Source: Tolypeutes matacus
Taxonomy: Eukaryota; Chordata; Mammalia; Cingulata; Chlamyphoridae
DNA: 64,000 bases
Direction: 5' to 3'
Assembly: GCA_026826555.1 (NCBI GenBank)
Contig: JAKSZT010054396.1
Span: forward strand, 18,092,581 to 18,156,580
How positions within the stretch are numbered: position 1 is the first letter of the stretch; each line of letters begins with the position of its first letter. The notes under the pieces are model-generated. The model made no database searches. It was given only the letters and a program-made list of their open reading frames with translations, and was not told the DNA's origin. Shown here in pieces: positions 20,838 to 32,679 of the stretch. The position numbers and the translations under genes were made by a program.

Positions 20838-21025
20838 AGCATTCAAACTTTAATGTACATAAGAATCATCTAATTATGTAAACTACAATTTTTAAAATTG
20901 CGTGGCCTACCAAATCAGAATCTCCGGAGACTGGACGTGAACATCCACAGTGCTGACCCAGAAGCCCCGCTGATTCTGATTGTGGCGAACCAAGGACCAT
21001 GCTCTAAGAAACGCAGGCCTAACTG
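20838..21025 (+). repeat. MER5A-like hAT MITE
   Basis: 'ATTCAAACTTTAATGTACAT', 'AGAATCATCTAATTATGT', 'AAATCAGAATCTCCGGAGAC' and 'CCAAGGACCATGCTCTAAGA' follow MER5A order with strong divergence. Confidence 0.65.
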
Positions 21026-21229
21026 AGAAACCATGTATTTTGTTAAACAATCATTAAAATAAAGTCAAGATAATGAAGTCACTTGGGCATTGGTTCCGAG
21101 TATGTGTTGTAATCTATAGGCTAATGACCAAAGTTTAGAAATCTTTTCATCATGCAGAGAGACTGTCATTGCACTACGGACAGATGAACTACACAGCAAT
21201 GCTATTTCATGACTGTTGGGTTGCCTAAC

Positions 21230-21360
21230 ACCACACTGCTCAAAGTGTGGTTCTCAGACGAGCAGCTTCAGCAACACCTGGAATTTTGGGGTCCTACCTC
21301 AGACCTGCTAAAAGAACATTTCTGGAGGTGGGGCCCAGCAATCGTGTTTTAAAATCATTT
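21230..21360 (-). repeat. MER5A hAT MITE, minus strand
   Basis: 'GCTCAAAGTGTGGTTCTCAG', 'CAGCTTCAGCAACACCTGGA', 'GACCTGCTAAAAGAACATTT' and 'TGGGGCCCAGCAATCGTG' are reversed MER5A. Confidence 0.8.
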
Positions 21361-21824
21361 TAGTTAATGCAAATTATTTTATGATGATAAATACTTAATC
21401 ACATCTTTTTCCTGCCTTGTCCTCTTACTGGTTTTTTTTCTGTTTTGATAAAGCACATGATGTTTATATTTACCACACCCTCTCAACTGATCCCCCACCC
21501 TCTACCCCATTGTGGTACAAGGAGCTTCTGTGTAGCACATAAAGTACAAGCCACATTTACGTCTCCATAAGCTGAGGGACAATTATCATGACCTGGGCAG
21601 CCAAAGAGTTCAGACCCTGCCCTTCAACATAGTGGCAGAAGTTTTTTATTGTTATAAAATGCCCGTCCAGCTTTAAGATTTGTCATGCCCCCTTGATACC
21701 ACTGAGCACCATTCCAGTTGCCTCCTAGGGCCTCCTGGGAAAGCCAGTCAACAAAATATCAAATGGGAACTTAGTGCTGTTAGTGGGTTTTTCCCCCCCT
21801 AAAATATTATATACATGGTAGCTT
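21361..21824. other. Unassigned sequence
   Basis: No gene or family recognised. Confidence 0.4.
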
Positions 21825-21990
21825 GCCGTAGTTCTCACATTTTGATATGCATCAGCATCTCCTGGAGAAACATTAAAAACACAGATTCCTTGGTTGCAGC
21901 TGCAATTACTGATTAAGTAGTTTTCCACAGGGCCCCCCAAATCTGTATATTTGACAAGTTGCCCAGGAGATATGAGAATCACTGGTCTTA
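21825..21990 (+). repeat. MER5A hAT MITE
   Basis: 'GTAGTTCTCACATTTTGATA', 'ATGCATCAGCATCTCCTGGA', 'TTAAAAACACAGATTCCTTG' and 'TTGCCCAGGAGATATGAGAA' match MER5A end to end with decay. Confidence 0.78.
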
Positions 21991-21999
21991 TAGGAAAAA

Positions 22000-22165
22000 C
22001 CTATGATCTGGAGTAGAAAATCTGAGCTTGAGACATACTCTGCCCCACATTTAGTGTAAACCTTGTTACACCTCAGTTTCCTCAAAGTTGAAATAATAAT
22101 ACCAACCTCACAAGGTGGTTATGATGGTAATATATGTGAAACGCCTTAGTAAAATATGAAGTGTC
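22000..22165 (+). repeat. MIR SINE remnant
   Basis: 'CTTGTTACACCTCAGTTTCC', 'TCAAAGTTGAAATAATAATA' and 'ACCTCACAAGGTGGTTATGA' are the MIR core and 3' region. Confidence 0.82.
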
Positions 22166-23079
22166 AAGTTTATGTCAATAGAACCAGCAGATACAGAATT
22201 CTGCAACAACTGCCAATTTGGGCCCCCTTAGCCCAAAAAGGTAACTTCACTAACAAGCATTCCATGTCACACTCCAATTTTGACAGTCTGACCATCAGTC
22301 AGCTTCCAACTGAAGAGAAAAGGGCCCTTCTCCTGTCCCTTCTGTAAGGGACACTGGCCACCTGATGCTTCCCAGATTCTGAAGGTCTTGTTCTAATATC
22401 TTCACCAGGTACATTTATGAAACTCATATAAACAGTTTTTCAGAAAGCCAGCTCTGAGGGGCAAGGGATCACTGCAGATTCTGCAGAGCAGTCTTGAGCC
22501 TGGCAATTGTCTTTACATCAGAATCCAGAAACATCTGCAAATTCACCAGCAAATGATTTACCATCCTTTATAAAACTGTCAAAAGCCATCCTTACACAGC
22601 CAGCTCACACTCCTTTGGTTCCTTTTGTCAGAATGGCCTCCCCACCTGCTTGTCTGAGGGCTGGTTAAATCTCCATTCCAGAGTCCCCTCAGCACTCAGG
22701 CACCAAGGAACCCTAAGACAGACGACCCTCACAAGCCCACAAGGAGGTGACTTTCTCAAAAGGAAAAGCCGCTTTCTTTCTCACATAACTAGGGCAGAAC
22801 ATGCTGGAAAAAAGCCAAGAAATTAAATTCCTCCCAAAGAAAATGAAAAGGCCTTTCTACAATGCATTAAAAATGGAGTCCTACGGCTCTCACTCAGTAA
22901 GAGAAAGACTGTGAAATAGTGAGGAGCAAACCGTGACCCAGTCAGGAAGGTTGTCCTGATCAGAAACGAGCTTTGTCTGCCCAGTGTTCAAAGCCAGCAT
23001 TTTCCCTGCAGGGTGACTGTCCCCAGTCCCCAGCCTGCCGTTACCCCCTACACACCCGTCTTGGGCCACCTCTCCTAAT
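22166..23079. other. Unassigned sequence
   Basis: About 0.9 kb without a recognised gene. 'CACACTCCTTTGGTTCCTTT' to 'CTGGTTAAATCTCC' near 22.61-22.68 kb could be a reversed old L2 piece but is too weak to call. Confidence 0.4.
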
Positions 23080-23232
23080 GAGCTTTAAAAGAACACGTGT
23101 CCCCAAAACCACCAGGCCTCTCTTTGAAGTTCTGATCCAGTGAGTACAGTGGGGTTCAGGAATTGGCATTTTTACCAAGTTTTGCTCGCAATTCTTATGC
23201 ACACACAGGACCGAGAACCATAGCCCTAAATT
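23080..23232 (+). repeat. MER5A-like hAT MITE
   Basis: 'AGTTCTGATCCAGTGAGTAC', 'GTGGGGTTCAGGAATTGGCA' and 'CACACAGGACCGAGAACCAT' match the right half of MER5A. Eroded. Confidence 0.6.
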
Positions 23233-24224
23233 AAAAGTAGGCCCAGCAAAAGATCCCAAGAAAAAGAGAAAGCAGGTGTTCTGTTCAGGAAACTGGAATT
23301 CTAGTGCCAGCTTTGCCAAGAGGTCCTAAGCAAGACTCAACATTCAGGGCCTCAGTTCTTTCTCTGTTAAAGGGAGAGGCTGATGTGGAAACATTCAAGC
23401 CTTTTTTTTTTTTTTTTTTAATCAATAAAAACAAACTTCCCTGGAATCACTCTATGATGGCCCATAAAGACATATGCCACTCCTTCCTATGTGTGCTAAA
23501 CCAAACCAAACCCTCATGCTGCCCCTCCTCAGCTGACATCTTACTCACCCACGGAGAGAGCTCCTTTAACCAGGTGGGGGCGGACCCAGGAGTGGCAGGT
23601 GTTAAGCCCCACAGAGAGCCCTTCAAGAAGAAAATTAAGCCTCTTAGAGTGCCCTTAATGTAATCTCTCAAACCCAAGAGTAATCCATTCTCTCCCTGGA
23701 AGATTTGCCACCATAACCTCAGGCCACACTCAGAAAGATCTTCATTGCTCACATAAACGATGTCCTAGACACAGGACTTTTAATTAAAAAGTGCTAGAGA
23801 GAGCAGAGGTGAGGGGAACCATTAACACACACACACCTCCCCTCAATCTGCAGGAATTCACTCCTCCACGGGCTCAACCACTACCTGAAAAAAAAGAAAT
23901 GTCTCTCCCACGTGCTCAAATGGACTGGGAATGAGTGACTGGATTCACCAACACAGCTGACCAGGACACTGAGGTCAATGATAAACACTTCAGACAAGTC
24001 AATTTACTGTCTTCAACCCAGCCACAAAAGTTACCAAGTAGACTGTTTAAGTGCCCCACTTCAGAGATAAAAACAAGAGGCGACCATTTGTCTCAGTCTA
24101 GCAGGCACCTTCTATCACTCAACAAGTATTTAACAAAATGTGCTTGATTCATTCAATACTTGAACCCTTAACTCTCAACATGCTGACCCAAAGCTACTGC
24201 ACCCATGAGCCACTGCTTCTGCAC
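23233..24224. other. Unassigned sequence
   Basis: About 1 kb with no recognised gene. A T-run of about 18 (23403-23420) has no recognisable SINE head. Confidence 0.4.
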
Positions 24225-24560
24225 CTCAACATTATTCCATGTGCTGGGAATGTTCTAGGCACTAGGAATACAGTGATAAAGGTTGTGCCTCTCTGAAAGC
24301 TTATATTCTAGTGCCATGAAACAGAATCACATATATATCAGGGAACGGGAAATGATACGAACACCAAAAAGAGAGACGCTCAAAGAGAGGAGGGAGAACT
24401 CTGAGGAGGTGATATTGGAACAGACTCCTGAACAAAGTCTGAAAGGGCCCCTCCAGCCTCTAGAAGTCAGAAAGACAAGATGGAGTTGGAGTGGCCAAGG
24501 AGATAGCAGAAAGAGAACCAAGTGAGAAAAGCCTAGAGAAGAAAGTGTCCTGAGAACACA
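24225..24560 (+). repeat. L2 LINE fragment
   Basis: 'GGAATACAGTGATAAAGGTT', 'GAAAGCTTATATTCTAGTGC', 'GTGATATTGGAACAGACTCC' resemble a known internal or 3' L2 segment ('gggaatacagtgatgaacaa..cttacattctagtggg'). Diverged. Confidence 0.55.
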
Positions 24561-24811
24561 GTGATCCACCGGCTAAATTCTGTTAAGAAGATGCAGAAGA
24601 TAACAATTAAGAATTGGCCACTGGATATTGCTGGTACATTCAGAAGTATGGTTTCAGTGAAAGAGTGAGGCAGAAGTCAGACTGGAGTGGGTTCAAGGAA
24701 GAATGAGAGGCAAGGAAATGGAGTCAGAGCATATGACAGTTCTTTCGAAAAAATTTACTATGAAGGGAGAGTACAGCAATGGGAGAAAAGCTATTAGGAT
24801 ATAGAGTCAAG
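24561..24811. other. Unassigned sequence
   Basis: May continue the old L2 piece, but I cannot support it. Confidence 0.35.
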
Positions 24812-24823
24812 AGTGCTTTGTTG

Positions 24824-25133
24824 GGAAGTGGATGTGGTTCAAGCAGTTAGGCGCTTGCCTACCACATGGGAGGTCCTGGGTTCAGATTCAAGTGCCTCCT
24901 GAGGATGAGCAAGATGGCGAGCTGACGCCACAAGATGACACAACAAGGAAACACAATGAGAGACACAACAAGCAGGAGCAGAGGTGGCTCAAGCCATTGA
25001 GTCCCTCCCTCCCACATGGGAGCTCCCGGGTTCGGTTTCTGGTGCCTCCTAAAAAAAAGATGAGCACAGAGAGCAGACAGCAAGAGCAAACAACGGGGGG
25101 GGGGGGATAAAAAAAATCTTAAAAAAAAAAAAA
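24824..25133 (+). mobile_element. DAS-SINE, dimeric
   Basis: Head GGAAGTGGATGTGGTTCAAGC with a weakened B box (GGTTCAGATTC), then a second unit at about 24979 with GGTGGCTCAAGCC (A box) and GGTTCGGTTTC (B box). A G12 run precedes the A tail. The TSD AGTGCTTTGTTG is exact at 24812-24823 and 25134-25145. Confidence 0.95.
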
Positions 25134-25145
25134 AGTGCTTTGTTG

Positions 25146-26163
25146 TTGTTTCTGCTTTTTTCCTTGAGGTAAGATACTATATCATGATCTGATGGGGATT
25201 ATTCACCAAAAAGGGGGAAACATGATGCAGAAGGGCAAGAAGATGCCTGCATGAGTGAAAGCCTTGAGTGGCAAGAGAATAGGATCCAATGCCAACTCCT
25301 ACGCACACTCCCCCAGGAGTGAAGGTGGCAAGTATGCTTACAGGGGCAGGCAGGTTGGTAGATTTAGCATGGGAAGATGATGATACTAATTCCTAACTAC
25401 TTCCTTTTTCTCAGTGAAATAAGCCAGGTTATCAGCTGAAACTGAAGAAGGGACGACAACACAGTGGACATAGTGGACTTGGCAGTGCTGAGGGTACCCT
25501 TGAGGTTCATGGTCATGAATCAAAAGTGAGAGAAAGCAGTCAGCTGAGTGTTGTCCAGCCAGGTTCAGCAGGCTGGGGCAGAAGCATGGTGGGCAGAAAG
25601 AAGGGTTTAACCAAGGTTGGAGTTTTCCTGGGAAAGTAAGATGAAGGGAAAGAAGACTGATGAAGGGAGCTGAAAGTACTTCCAAGAACCTGAGCCAGGT
25701 ACCGGTGGGGGTTGAGTACAAGAGACGGGTGATAGGCAATGAAAAAGTGGAAGGAAGACCTCCAGGTCAGAGGCCCACGTCAGAGGAAAGACTAGGTGGA
25801 ACCAGGTACTAGAGGGAATGAGATGAAAAAAGGTGCGGGCCAGACTGGGATGCTTGTCAATCTGAATTCAGGGATGGGTATAATTACTGGTAATGATAAA
25901 AGTCTACAACCGTGTTTTTCAAATGACGGACTGTAAGTTTAGTAGGTGTGATATTGATTCAGTGAGTTGTAACCAGAAAAAATTTTAATGAAATAGAATA
26001 GAAAGTATGAGAGTACATTATACTTAGCAAGGGTAAATATTATTTTGTAAAACTCGTTTTAATTGTGTGCATGTGTATGTGTGCGTTTTGTATTGGGTCA
26101 TCACAACAGATGTATTTATCCTATAGACGAAGGTTAAAAAAAAAAAAAGATATCAGTCTACGG
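25146..26163. other. Unassigned sequence
   Basis: No gene recognised. A 117-codon minus frame at 25386-25739 has no recognisable domain. 25.90-26.14 kb resembles an old interspersed repeat of the kind with 'GTAACCAGAAAAAATTTTAA', ending in an A13 run, but I cannot name it. Confidence 0.4.
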
Positions 26164-26371
26164 CAGGATTCCTCAAACTTGGCATTACTGACACTTTGGA
26201 CCAGATAACTCTTTGCTGTGGTAGCTATTCTGTACATTGTAGGGTGTTTAGCAGCATCCCTGGCCTCTACCCACCAGATACAAGTGCCTTCCTCCTAAGT
26301 TGTTACAAACAAAAATGTCTCCAGACATTTGCCAAATGTCCTCTAGGGGGCAAAATACCGAGAACCCCTGG
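26164..26371 (-). repeat. MER20 DNA transposon, minus strand
   Basis: Reversed MER20: 'GGATTCCTCAAACTTGGCAT', 'TTAGCAGCATCCCTGGCCTC', 'AAAATGTCTCCAGACATTTG' and 'GAGAACCCCTG'. About 208 bp, nearly full length, moderately diverged. Confidence 0.88.
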
Positions 26372-26579
26372 TCCAGGGATAACCATGAAAGGGATGGCTC
26401 AATGGGCGAGAAAGAAAAGGTACTGAAAAATTGGTCAAGGAACTGAGAGGCTAGGGGTTGGGTGAACCGTCTACATGATGTTCAAGACACCAAAAATGCT
26501 GACAGGAGGAGGGGAGAAGGGACAGTGCTCCAGATGCTAAAATCTTCCAAGAATGAGAGAAAGTGACCCAGAGGACTAT
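26372..26579. other. Unassigned sequence
   Basis: No feature recognised. Confidence 0.35.
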
Positions 26580-27320
26580 AGATGAGTGGCTCTCCACCCT
26601 AGCTGCACATTATAATCACCTGGAGAATTTACACACTGTGGCAGTTTGATATTATTTATGAATTCCAAAAGGAGATATTAGTTTGTAAACTGGTCAGTTC
26701 CTTTGGGCGTGATACCTTTTGATTGTATTAAATTCAAAGGTTACATTTACTTAATTAAATTAAGATTAGGGTTTTGATTCGGCCACATCAGTAGGGTGTT
26801 GAGTCCCCGCCCTCTTGGTGGGTGGACACTCACACAGAAAAAGACACAGCAGAGGAGAGAACTTGGTTTTGATGCTAGAGCCCAGGAGAGAGATGGGCTC
26901 TTCACCTGATAGTTTACAGCTGACCTTGTGAAGAGACCAGAGCAGCTGAGAAGCCCTGCTAGATGAGCCTTATGCCAGCCTACAGCATTGATTGGAAGAA
27001 GCTGGGCCCATGGAACCTTAAGAGGAAGGAGGAAGGCTGAACCCTCGCAGATATTGGCAGCCATCTTGCTTCAACACATGGCAAAAGACATTTGATGACA
27101 AGGTACCTCTTATGATACCTTCAGATGGACTCCTTAGGGCCTTGAAACTGTAAGCTTCTACCCCAAATAAATACCCTTTATAAAAGCCAAAAGATTTCTG
27201 GTACTTTGCATCAGCACCCCTTTGGCCGACTAATACACATACCAATGCCCAGGTCCCACCCTAAACCAACTAACTCAGAATCTCCAAGTGTTCCAATGTG
27301 CAGTCAGGAGGAGAATACTT
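26580..27320 (+). repeat. MER5-type MITE split by an LTR
   Basis: The left half (26580-26636, 'GTGGCTCTCCACCCTAGCTG', 'CACATTATAATCACCTGGAG') and the right half (27238-27320, 'CAATGCCCAGGTCCCACCCT', 'AACTAACTCAGAATCTCC') make one hAT MITE when the 601-bp LTR between them is removed. The MITE therefore predates the LTR. Confidence 0.75.
26637..27237 (+). mobile_element. Solo LTR of an ERV, plus strand
   Basis: Starts TGTGGCAG and ends ACTAATACA (TG..CA). An AATAAA at 27166-27171 lies about 65 bp before the end. The 5-bp TSD is CACAC (26632-26636) and CATAC (27238-27242), one mismatch. The end 'CACCCCTTTGGCCGACTAAT' and inner blocks such as ATGAATTCCAAAA and TTGTAAACTG are shared with the LTRs at 9.35 and 61.85 kb, but the middle differs and I see no TATA box at the matching place. 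Probably a sister subfamily. Confidence 0.85.
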
Positions 27321-28229
27321 CAGAAAAGATCCATCCTTCAAGGTCCACTTCATTCATGAAAATTTCTCTTTGTCAAAAATGGATGTGATTTCCCTTTTTT
27401 CATATACCCCATCATCACTACCAATTTTGTTTTGCTTATAATTTACAACTGAAATCATCAGAAAAGAAACAAATGCACTAAAAATAAGTGGCTAGAAACA
27501 GAACAAGTGTTTATACACTAATGAATTTGAGAATTAGGGGATCAGTGACGAGAGGATCCTTTTGGGGGAGCCCTCTTCTTGAACTTTGGGTCATCCAAAT
27601 CTCTCAAGGACATCCACACAAACAACCATCTCAAGAAAGTTAAGTGTTTATGTGTCACCAATGAACATCATTAGCAACTGATCCCCTCAGGTGACACTGA
27701 AATAAATGCTTGTTGAATTTAATGGCTATTTCACTTAATTTCCTAAAAAAAAAAAAAAAAAAAGATCAATGATCAGATCACAATACAATTTAAGCAACAT
27801 TTATCATTTGGCCACCATTTTATTCTCAATATCACCTGCATTTAGCTAACTTTTTATTAAAAGAAATCAATGACATCAAATCTTGAAAATGTGTAAATTA
27901 TGGGGGAAGGGGGTCAGGAACCAAAGATTCCCTAACAATCCTCCCCTCTTTCTCATGGAAATACAGTACTAAATACTTAAAACAGTGCCCATGAATCCAA
28001 CTTTTACAGTTGATTAAACACATAAATCCATGCATAAAACATCATTAAAACCCAAACACTTATAATAGATATAAACCCAAATACTTCTTTTTCCCAGCTT
28101 GGTAAAATTGAGCAATTGATAAAACTGAGCTAACTTGACTTGATTGAGAGTCTAACATTCAACCACATAGAGGAGAGGACTAGCTGGAAAATAGCACAAG
28201 GATCTGCAAAGAGTTAGCTGGCTCCTCTA
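27321..28229. other. Unassigned sequence
   Basis: No gene recognised. 'GTGACACTGAAATAAATGCT' near 27.69 kb followed by an A19 run (27746-27764) resembles the 3' end of an old retroposed sequence of unknown source. Confidence 0.4.
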
Positions 28230-28420
28230 ATCCAGTGGTTCTCAACAAGATCAGGGTCACCAGAGAACTTATTAAAAATGCAAATTTTCAGACCCCACCC
28301 AAGAAGAGCTACCAAATCTGAAACTCAGATTCAGGTGAATGTCGAACAATCTGGATTTAACATGCCCTCCAAGTGATTCAGACACATTCTAGTTTAGGAA
28401 CAACTGTTCTAATATGAACG
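28230..28420 (-). repeat. MER5A hAT MITE, minus strand
   Basis: 'CCAGTGGTTCTCAACAAGAT', 'GAACTTATTAAAAATGCAAA', 'TTTTCAGACCCCACCCAAG' and a diverged right end follow reversed MER5A. About 190 bp. Confidence 0.75.
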
Positions 28421-29234
28421 ATGGCTTTAAAATTGTGCAGCTGTGTCCTGGCTGCCAGTGGGTTGAGGTTCTAGGTTTCCTGCCAGATTCACAGAAGTCA
28501 CATGGTATGCACATTTTTTAATGTGGACAGAAGTTCAACTACTTTTCAAAGTCTGGTTTTAGTTGTAAACATCAAGAATTCATACGTTCTATCAAGATCT
28601 CAAAAGTCACATTAAGAGTGGCGTTGACAATGGTGCAGGTGGAACCATCAGCTAGGCCAACAGTAGTGTAGAAACAGACCCGTATTCCAATGTCAGTACA
28701 GACATTAAACAGCACTGCTCTGGGCCTCAGATGGGAAAGTGAAAATTGAGGAGATGCTGCTGCTATGTAGGAAGACCCTTCAATTGGCCAGAAGCCCTCG
28801 CCTTCAAGGCTCATCCATTGTGGTCTTCACCTCAGAAGGGGATCAGAGAAAGTCAAGAAAAAGGGGAGTGCTAAGAGCTTTTGCAGTCTCCTTTTTTACT
28901 ACTATACTGAGGACAGATCCAGAACTAAATAGCTTTTCCAGAAGCCATCTTTTATTTTAATGAATTATTCTATTAGAACTTGAGAAACCTCAGGATTTGA
29001 GAAGATAATTAATTGAAAGATTCTAAAGCAATAAGCGATTACTATAGAAGCATCAAGGATACTTCGCAGGCTTTGTTTCCAAAATGGTTCCTGGTGAGTT
29101 TCCTATTCATTAACCAATTAATTTTGTTAATGCTTTCATATAGAAAAGTATGCTTATTAGAACAAGTCAATCAATTGAGGTATACATATACATGTATAGT
29201 TTTCCCAAGATGATACACGTAAGGCTTCTTTTTT
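28421..29234. other. Unassigned, with an 80-codon minus frame
   Basis: The minus-strand frame 28572-28814 has an unusually protein-like composition for this window (mixed hydrophobic, cysteines, an NAT/NVT pair) but I recognise no domain. It may be a fragment of an old processed pseudogene or chance. Nothing else recognised. Confidence 0.35.
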
Positions 29235-29790
29235 TAAATCAGAAATAGAATATACTGTATACATTACTCTCCGTTTTTTCATTTACTATAACACGGACAG
29301 CCATTGTAAAATAATCCATACTAAGGATGTATCATATTTTATTCATCCTACCAATGGACATTCATGTTGCTTCTAGTTTATTTACTGTAATAATGCTGCA
29401 ATAAACATATCCTTACATGCCAGTGTTTTTAATTTTGTAAGACAGGTCTCCAAACGTAGGACCTCCAGGTCATATGGCATATATGTTCCAAACTTCCAGA
29501 GAAACTATCTGCTTTCCCTAAAGGTTGTAGCAATTCACCCTTCCACCAACAGAGTCTGAGAGTTTCCCCCATACCCATGTAACAGAGGATGTTACCAACT
29601 TTTTAAATGTGTGTCATTTGGATGGACAGAAAACTAATATATGTCTATTTTCAACTTGCATTTCCCTAACCACCAAGAAGGTTGGGAATCTTTTCATATA
29701 TTGATTGGCCATTTGCATTTCCTCTTTTGTGAATTGCCTGTTCACATCCATCTTTCTATTATATTGTCCTTCAAATACTATTTAATCACA
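29235..29790 (-). repeat. Ancient L1 fragment, minus strand
   Basis: In order: 'TTTATTCATCCTACCAATGG', 'ATTCATGTTGCTTCTAGTTT', 'AATGCTGCAATAAACATATC', 'CAGGTCATATGGCATATATG', 'TTGCATTTCCCTAACCACCA', 'ATTGATTGGCCATTTGCATT'. This is the reversed end of ORF2 of an old mammalian L1. Highly diverged and much older than the other L1 copies here. Confidence 0.85.
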
Positions 29791-29849
29791 CACTCACCCC
29801 CTCTGCAATCCGCAAAGATACATAAAGTACAAAAGAATTTCGCCCTTTA

Positions 29850-29945
29850 GGAACACAGTGTGTGGGATGAGGGCAGGAGGTGTCTTAGCATAAAGCACAT
29901 GGTAAGCCCTGAAAGCATTTGCTGAATAAGTGAACAGCAGATGTA
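29850..29945 (+). repeat. L2 3'-end fragment
   Basis: 'GAGGGCAGGAGGTGTCTTAG', 'GCACATGGTAAGCCCTGAAA' and 'GCATTTGCTGAATAAGTGAA' fit the L2 3' terminus. Confidence 0.7.
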
Positions 29946-31679
29946 GAGGACTGTGCCTGCTAATACTGCCGCTAGAAGAGTAACAAAGAAATACAAATAT
30001 TCATTACTTGTTCTATATATTCAGAACAGCATTAGTTTGGCTTAAATTAAGTTGTTGGTTAAGATTTTCAGTCTTGGCACTGACTGAAAATCCAATGGGA
30101 AATTGATGGCAAATGAGTCCAGTCCAATTCATAGCTCTGGGCTATACATAAATAAAGGCTCTCACAACCAAAGCATTTTGTACCCAGACTTGCCCACCAG
30201 TTATCATTCAAATGGCACCTGCCCTGTGCAAAAGATTGCCAAGATGGCCAAAGAAAGGAGAAACCTACCTTAAATAGTCACTCAAAAGTGTTGTTTGTTC
30301 GTTTTTTGGGGTTTTGCCCTCACCCCAAGAATTGTTTTGCCTTTCAAAACCTCTTGTTTATTGGGGGGAAGGGTGGGTATAGAAGGGATTCAGATTCTTT
30401 AACTCTTAAATTTAGGCAAAACATCTGGTTATACCCAGTATTTATTTCCATTATTTGTAATAGTTTTGTTTGGCTTATGTTTTAACTAGTTCTTTATTAA
30501 ATATAAAAATAATAGGATTAAAAAGTTATAGGGGAAAGTACTATAATTAAAAAGGCACCAGTTGGATATGTTAAGCTGTAATTCTGGCCCTACTTTTATG
30601 TCTTTAAAATGTTTTTGTACCCAATAAAAATAACTTGAATTATTTAACTCTTTTTTAATATTTCCTGTATTAGCCAAACACCATTCAAAAGCTCCAAGAA
30701 AACATTTATGACTCAAAAGTTCTGGAGTAATAATGTCACAAGTTTTAGACACTGTCCCAAGACAGTGCATGACACACATGCACACATTACACAGCTTGGT
30801 AAATGAACAGGCAACTTTCCAAAGTGCATAGGTATTTTCCAACGTTTTGAAGTTACAAAATCTTAATGGGAAAAAAAATGTGGGAACTTTGATCAGTCCA
30901 AGAAGTTATGATTGTAAGAATCAGGCAAGAGGCAGCAAAGCACAATTTATAACACCTTGTTAAGAGAGGCACAGAAAATAGATAAATACTGAGGTAGTTA
31001 ACCTGGGAATGAAGACTGAAGGGTCTGCAATAAAGCCTCTCTTTTTTAAGTTAATTTCTATTCTATAATTTTTGATATATGTACAAGAATATATGACATA
31101 TATGCAGTTATAAGGCATAATACTAAAATGAATAAACCAATCTCTTAATGGATAGATTTTGTTTTTTTGAGCTTAGTTGGTAAAACTTCATATTGTTCAC
31201 CACCTGTAACCATTCCTAACTATTCCTGGGAACTAATGATGTCCTAGGAGTGAGGGCTGGCAGGAAGGAGTATAATTTTGAAATATAAAAGAAAGGAACT
31301 AGACCAGAATATAATGTGAGCACATATACACACCTCTTCCTAAAATAACTCTACTTAAAAATACTCTAGGGGACAATGTTTGGAAAAAACTGAATAAGCA
31401 GGTTCAGCAGTAGGTGAATTCAAACCACGCATATAGATGGCTGTACAGAATATCCCCAGAAACTCATTCAACAAAGTCAAGAAAATTCACTCTCCATTTG
31501 GAGGTAACAGCACAACATCAATGGTAAAATACTGTAATAACTCCTTAGTATATTCCTTGGTGACCTAAGTGGATACAAAGGCACAGACAAACTATGGCTT
31601 CCCCAAGTTTGAGGAGCATTATGTTTTGGTGATTCAAGATACCAGCTCTAAGACTGAAAATTTTGCAAAAGAGATGGAG

Positions 31680-31681
<2 letters not shown>
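29946..31681. other. Unassigned sequence
   Basis: About 1.7 kb with no recognised gene or repeat family. The 118-codon minus frame at 30486-30842 shows no domain. Confidence 0.4.
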
Positions 31682-31722
<41 letters not shown>

Positions 31723-31730
31723 CGCGCACA
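31682..31730 (+). repeat. (TG)n microsatellite
   Basis: About 18 TG units followed by TGCG/CGCG steps. Alternating purine-pyrimidine sequence of this kind can adopt Z-DNA. Likely length-polymorphic. Confidence 0.97.
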
Positions 31731-32679
31731 ACTGATTCGATTCTCTCCTAAATTAGCTATGCTACCTTTAGAGAAAAATATCTTTGACTTTGGGTGTTTT
31801 CCAACTCTTTCAGGGCTCAATAAAAAAATTCATTAATTAATTTAAAAAAAATTTATGTAAGTATCTCTCCTTTATTCAAGGCCACTTGTCACACCCACCA
31901 CTCCTCCTCAGTTTATGCATGCATGACCCACATCAGCAATCCTGGAAGATCAGCCCTTGGAAACTAAATGGTTGGGACTCACATTGGTAGAACTTTCTGA
32001 AATGGATGAGAAGGAGCCTAATTCTTGACATCACATGCCTTATCTCTGAGATGAAAGCCTCCCCCTCTCCCCCCCCCCACCCCCCCAGGTTTCTGTGGCC
32101 CCTTGGAGCCTCTCCATGAAGGCCCAAAGTGCCAATAGGACCACAATACTGTGGCATCATTTCAATTGAGACCCAAGGAGAAAGCCTGGCACATTCTTGC
32201 ATTCAGCTGATTGTAGGTCGGCAATCATGCCCTTCAGATGCCCCTTTACAAAGCAGAGGATACTATCTATATCAAAAATAAGGAGTCCCCATTGCCCCAA
32301 TCCTGAGAAGTCATTAACTCCAAGAGCTTGAGAAGGGAGGATACCTTGCAACCTGATGAATGCCACAAATCAGCACACCCAGGTACTATAAGAAGCCTAA
32401 GTAAAGGATACTTAGAGCTGCAGGGTGCTTGTACATTTTTTGAGTCATGACTTAAGGACATGACTTTAATCGTGTCACTGACAAACAGCAACACTTCAGG
32501 TCATTCCCCTCTTACCCTCTGGAAATAACTAGAGGTTGGTTTTCACCACTAGACGCAGGGACTGTGACACAACTCCCTTTCCCCAAGCCGTCATACCTCT
32601 CCACAGGCAGCAAGCAAGTTTCCCCACAAGTCACCTGAAGCCCCAACTTCTGAAAATGCATGCTTTCCCTAGCCTCCAG
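31731..32679. other. Unassigned sequence upstream of CpG island
   Basis: No gene or repeat recognised. A C-rich run lies at 32062-32087. Confidence 0.4.

Noticed and set aside
23401..23425. Minus-strand SINE indicated by a T-run
   Set aside because: No reversed SINE head or TSD next to it.
31545..31820. Frames across the TG microsatellite
   Set aside because: The residues are the translated dinucleotide repeat (TH or CV runs), with no sign of a gene.
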